Positions 33,011-35,874 of a DNA stretch of 35,874 nucleotides are shown here, piece by piece; within the stretch, counting starts at the first letter, position 1, and the number at the start of each line of letters is the position of its first letter. A program made the translations under genes and the position numbers. The notes under the pieces are model-generated. The model did no database searches. It was not told where the DNA came from and saw only the letters and a program-made list of their open reading frames with translations. Source of the DNA: an uncultured Peptococcaceae bacterium (lineage in GTDB: Bacteria; Bacillota; Peptococcia; Peptococcales; Peptococcaceae); NCBI GenBank assembly GCA_900553245.1, contig USCP01000001.1:1-35874 (forward strand), given 5' to 3'.

Positions 33011-35587
33011 TTAGTCATACTTTACTATCCCGCTGACAACATCTTGCATCTTCCATTCTTCAAGCAACCGCATTGACAACATAACGCAAATAGCGATTAC
33101 TGTCATGGCTACTATTAAAAATGACGTCACCTGAAAAGAATACGGATGCGAAAACAACGCCATCATCGAACGATGATATAAAAACTTCAATACCGGGGGT
33201 GCGAGTATTGAAGCACAACCACTAGCCAAAAGCCCCAGTGTTAAATTCTCAAAGAAGAGCATTTTCCGAAGCATCTTAACACTTACACCAATCGCACGCA
33301 GCATACAAACCTCTTGACTGCGCATTTTCATGCGATAACGCAAATTTGTGATAATATTAATCACCATGAGAATCAGACAGGCCACTGCAACACTATACAA
33401 ATACACCATGCGTTTTTGAAACAGCTTTTCGTTTTGTTCTATTTCTTCATCAAGACTACGCGTAACAATACCTGAAAATCGACTTCCGATTTCAATCAGC
33501 TGTTTTTCTAAAGCTATCTGCTCGGTCGAATTCTCTTTGGATAATGCATCTATATAGATACATTGAAAAGCACTGCTCGGTGCTATTTGTTCAATCACAG
33601 CATCCTTTGTAATCAGCAACGGATACACCGTGCGATCGCTGTCCAATATATACGGAAACGATACGATGGCCTTTATCTTCATTGTTTTATAGCAATAACT
33701 TGCATTTGTATCCTTTAAGTTCTCATACGTCATTGAATCAGTATGTAAGTCCTCGCGATATTTATAGACGATTTTATCACCCACATGATAATTCATCAAC
33801 GGAACACCGTTTTTAAAATGTCCTGGTGTTCCTTTGTTATTTTTATCAGCCATGCTAAAGACAGATAAAATCACTTCATCATCTTTCAAGGAATCTATAG
33901 TAAAATTCCCTTCTATCACATAATTCTCCAAGGCCCTTAGAGCATTGTCATTGTATCCGCAAAGTTTTGACTTATAGACGTATTCCTTTCCGTCAAAACC
34001 CTCATCACCATAACCATATATTTTTTCAAGATTCCTATTATGTTCTTTGTAATACTCGTCATTACGTAAGATTTTCTTATCATCAATCACGCGAATAGGA
34101 ATAGCTGAACTTGTTTTCACCCCTTCAACACCACTCATCGTAGCGATTTTCTTTGCGGCAGTGCGTGAAACCCCTTCATCTACATTGTCATAATGAAGCA
34201 TCGACATAACATAATTTCCGTTCAAATAATACATTTCCTTCGTATCCGTACGAAAAGTTTCAGCAATCTTCGCCTCATACACCAGACCAACAAAAATCAC
34301 TATACTTAAACTCATGACCAATACCATAAAGAAACTTGTTTTTGCATCAAAAATGATATATTTCCACCCCATACGTAAACAGGTGCTTGTTTTTCCGTTC
34401 GCATATTCAAGCGAAAAATGTCTTCTGTTTTTTGCAGGCTCCCTCCATTGGCCATCTATCATTGATATAATATTTTTTTCAGTCACCTGATAGGCCATCC
34501 CAACAACGATTAGTCCAACACCAAGCGCAAGCAAAATAAGAAATCCTCCTAGCGGTGGCCATGGAACGATTAATGAAATATCAATACATTCATTATACAA
34601 ATAAATGGTATTTTCAAAGTCACCAGCAGCGGTCAGAATTCCATTAGCCAGTAATGCGCCTAGTAATACCCCTATCGGCACGAAACATAAATAGATGCCC
34701 AGCACCTCTAATACAATCATACGCCTGAGTGCGTTTTTGGTTACGCCAACAGCCCTCAACAATCCATAATGCGACAATCTTGATATTGTACCGATACGAT
34801 ACACCCCATAAAACATCACTAAGCCCACAACGAGCATCAGTAAAATTATCTCGATACATAAGCGCTTAAATGCATTTTGTTGTACTTCTGAAGGATTCTC
34901 TACAATCTGTTTCTGATTGATTTCAAGCGCAGACTGCAATTGTGACATCTTTTCATTTTTTGTCACCCCGTTGTCAAATTTCACATACGCCGTATATGAT
35001 TGTTGCGTCGTTGTTGTATCTGACATCGCTGTATAAAGCTCTAATAGTCCTGCCTTCTTATTTCGATATATGTCAGATAATATCCCCGTTACACAAAACC
35101 TCTCAATTTTCCCCGTATCAGGACTTTCCAATTCAAATGCACTGCCAATTTCCGGTACTATTCCTAAGTTTGATAACATCCATTTTTCAGCCACAACCTC
35201 TCCTGGGCGTTCTGGATATCTTCCTTCCACTAGCTTTGATGTCATTGTCATTAAATGATTGTCCCCATGAATAAGAAAAACTGTTTCTTCACCCTTAATA
35301 TACCCATACGATTCTCCTTGCTGAACACTTACATGTGCAACATCAGTATCTTTTTTTAACGCTTCAACCTGCCCCAATGAGAGCCCACCAACGCTATAAT
35401 CAACTGGTGCATATTCCACTTGATTTTGCAACCGCTTTATTTCTTCATTGGTATGCAATAAAACCAACATTACTGTAGCTAGTACTGCTATCAACGTCAT
35501 CACAGCCCCCAACACCAGCAAAGTCTTGTAATTTCCTTTTAGGAAATGTTTTCCCATAGCTGCCGTGTCTTTGTCCCACGCAATCAT
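33011..35587 (-). CDS. ABC transporter permease, FtsX/MacB type with two FtsX domains
   Basis: An 858-residue membrane protein from the ATG at 35587 (MIAWDKDTAAMG). The predicted layout is one N-terminal helix (22-44), an extracellular region (about 46-240), three helices (about 240-262, 290-315 and 345-368), a second unit beginning with a helix near 410-430, a large extracellular domain (about 435-730), and three final helices (about 730-752, 782-805 and 820-842). This 4+4 pattern is that of Firmicute FtsX-like exporters for peptides, lipoproteins or cell-wall signalling. The ATPase gene is two bases upstream. The substrate cannot be told. TTTs and A-rich codons are common in its extracellular parts, which look divergent compared with the housekeeping genes. 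Confidence 0.88.
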   Translation of the reverse strand: MIAWDKDTAAMGKHFLKGNYKTLLVLGAVMTLIAVLATVMLVLLHTNEEIKRLQNQVEYAPVDYSVGGLSLGQVEALKKDTDVAHVSVQQGESYGYIKGEETVFLIHGDNHLMTMTSKLVEGRYPERPGEVVAEKWMLSNLGIVPEIGSAFELESPDTGKIERFCVTGILSDIYRNKKAGLLELYTAMSDTTTTQQSYTAYVKFDNGVTKNEKMSQLQSALEINQKQIVENPSEVQQNAFKRLCIEIILLMLVVGLVMFYGVYRIGTISRLSHYGLLRAVGVTKNALRRMIVLEVLGIYLCFVPIGVLLGALLANGILTAAGDFENTIYLYNECIDISLIVPWPPLGGFLILLALGVGLIVVGMAYQVTEKNIISMIDGQWREPAKNRRHFSLEYANGKTSTCLRMGWKYIIFDAKTSFFMVLVMSLSIVIFVGLVYEAKIAETFRTDTKEMYYLNGNYVMSMLHYDNVDEGVSRTAAKKIATMSGVEGVKTSSAIPIRVIDDKKILRNDEYYKEHNRNLEKIYGYGDEGFDGKEYVYKSKLCGYNDNALRALENYVIEGNFTIDSLKDDEVILSVFSMADKNNKGTPGHFKNGVPLMNYHVGDKIVYKYREDLHTDSMTYENLKDTNASYCYKTMKIKAIVSFPYILDSDRTVYPLLITKDAVIEQIAPSSAFQCIYIDALSKENSTEQIALEKQLIEIGSRFSGIVTRSLDEEIEQNEKLFQKRMVYLYSVAVACLILMVINIITNLRYRMKMRSQEVCMLRAIGVSVKMLRKMLFFENLTLGLLASGCASILAPPVLKFLYHRSMMALFSHPYSFQVTSFLIVAMTVIAICVMLSMRLLEEWKMQDVVSGIVKYD

Positions 35588-35589
35588 TG

Positions 35590-35874
35590 TCACACACCAC
35601 CCTCCACGCACCTACCATCCTCGATGCGAATAATACGATCCGCAAGTTGCGCAATTTCTTCGTTATGCGTAATCATCACAATGGTTTGTCGATAGCGTTC
35701 CCCGGTCATCTTCAATAACCCCAACACATCTTGACTCGTACGAGAATCCAAATTCCCTGTCGGTTCATCCGCTAAAATGATTGCTGGTTTAATCGCCAAC
35801 GCCCTAGCGATGGCTACACGTTGCTGTTGACCGCCAGAAAGCATATTTGGGTGACATTTCAATTTATCTTTCAG
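35590..35874 (-). CDS. ABC transporter ATPase, MacB/LolD type (N-terminus beyond window)
   Basis: The visible C-terminal 94 residues contain the signature MLSGGQQQRVAIARAL, Walker B AIILADEPTGNLD, the D-loop, and the switch His in VMITHNEEIAQ. The 5' part with Walker A lies outside the window. The combination DEPTGNLD and a small C-terminus (RIIRIEDGRCVEGGV) is typical of MacB/LolD/FtsE-like ATPases that partner FtsX-type permeases, and the 858-residue permease follows two bases later. Confidence 0.95.
   Translation of the reverse strand: MKDKLKCHPNMLSGGQQQRVAIARALAIKPAIILADEPTGNLDSRTSQDVLGLLKMTGERYRQTIVMITHNEEIAQLADRIIRIEDGRCVEGGV

Noticed and set aside
1..35874. CRISPR arrays, prophage, toxin-antitoxin or defence islands
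   Set aside because: No regularly spaced short repeats and no phage, nuclease or antitoxin-like genes were seen; the window is mainly housekeeping.

Overview
The window comes from a bacterium with Firmicutes-type genes: RNase Y, RecA-RecX, a class 1B PyrD/PyrK pair, a lysine (L-box) riboswitch and strong AGGAGG-type ribosome binding sites. The moderate-to-low GC content and gene set (a short-form AhcY, HflX beside a methionine gamma-lyase-like PLP enzyme) suggest Negativicutes (Veillonella/Dialister-like). That placement is an inference and I cannot confirm it from sequence alone. Most of the window is ordinary chromosomal housekeeping on the minus strand.

Left part (1-10.6 kb). A protein quality-control block runs tig, clpP, clpX, lon on the minus strand; lon leaves the window before its protease domain. 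clpP is broken by a 43-base out-of-frame segment. Two identical tRNA-Gly(GCC) genes lie in a tandem duplication that includes their promoters. A plus-strand gap gene (GAPDH) follows, with NADP-type residues at the cofactor-specificity positions. Next comes a two-component system plus ABC exporter (response regulator, ATPase, permease, histidine kinase) of the kind used for antimicrobial-peptide resistance, with a likely response-regulator operator ahead of the ATPase gene.

Middle part (10.4-17.6 kb). A 55-residue orphan gene has its own promoter and terminator. A truncated IS200-type transposase remnant follows. A lysine riboswitch then controls dapB-asd (diaminopimelate/lysine pathway), and the 5' end of dapB is frameshifted in a G-rich tract. 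After these come a frameshifted alpha/beta hydrolase, trmL, a plus-strand sirtuin and rny. A strong promoter and a terminator in the recX-rny gap look like a small RNA or an attenuated leader.

Right part (17.2-35.9 kb). One uninterrupted minus-strand run, pyrB-pyrC-pyrK-pyrD-pyrF-pyrE-hflX-(PLP enzyme)-DUF456-ddl-recA-recX, joins UMP synthesis, a ribosome-rescue GTPase, D-Ala-D-Ala synthesis and recombination in about 11.5 kb with overlaps or very short gaps. HflX carries an N-terminal extension with a complete JAMM-type metal-binding motif. ahcY and dinG form a translationally coupled plus-strand pair. The right edge holds a MacB/FtsX-type ABC exporter, with the ATPase cut by the window edge.

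Three reading-frame breaks (clpP, dapB, hydrolase) lie within about 11 kb, two of them beside homopolymers and one in a G-rich tract. This could be gene decay but could equally be indel errors in the assembly, and it should be settled before biological weight is placed on them. I saw no CRISPR array, prophage or obvious defence system.
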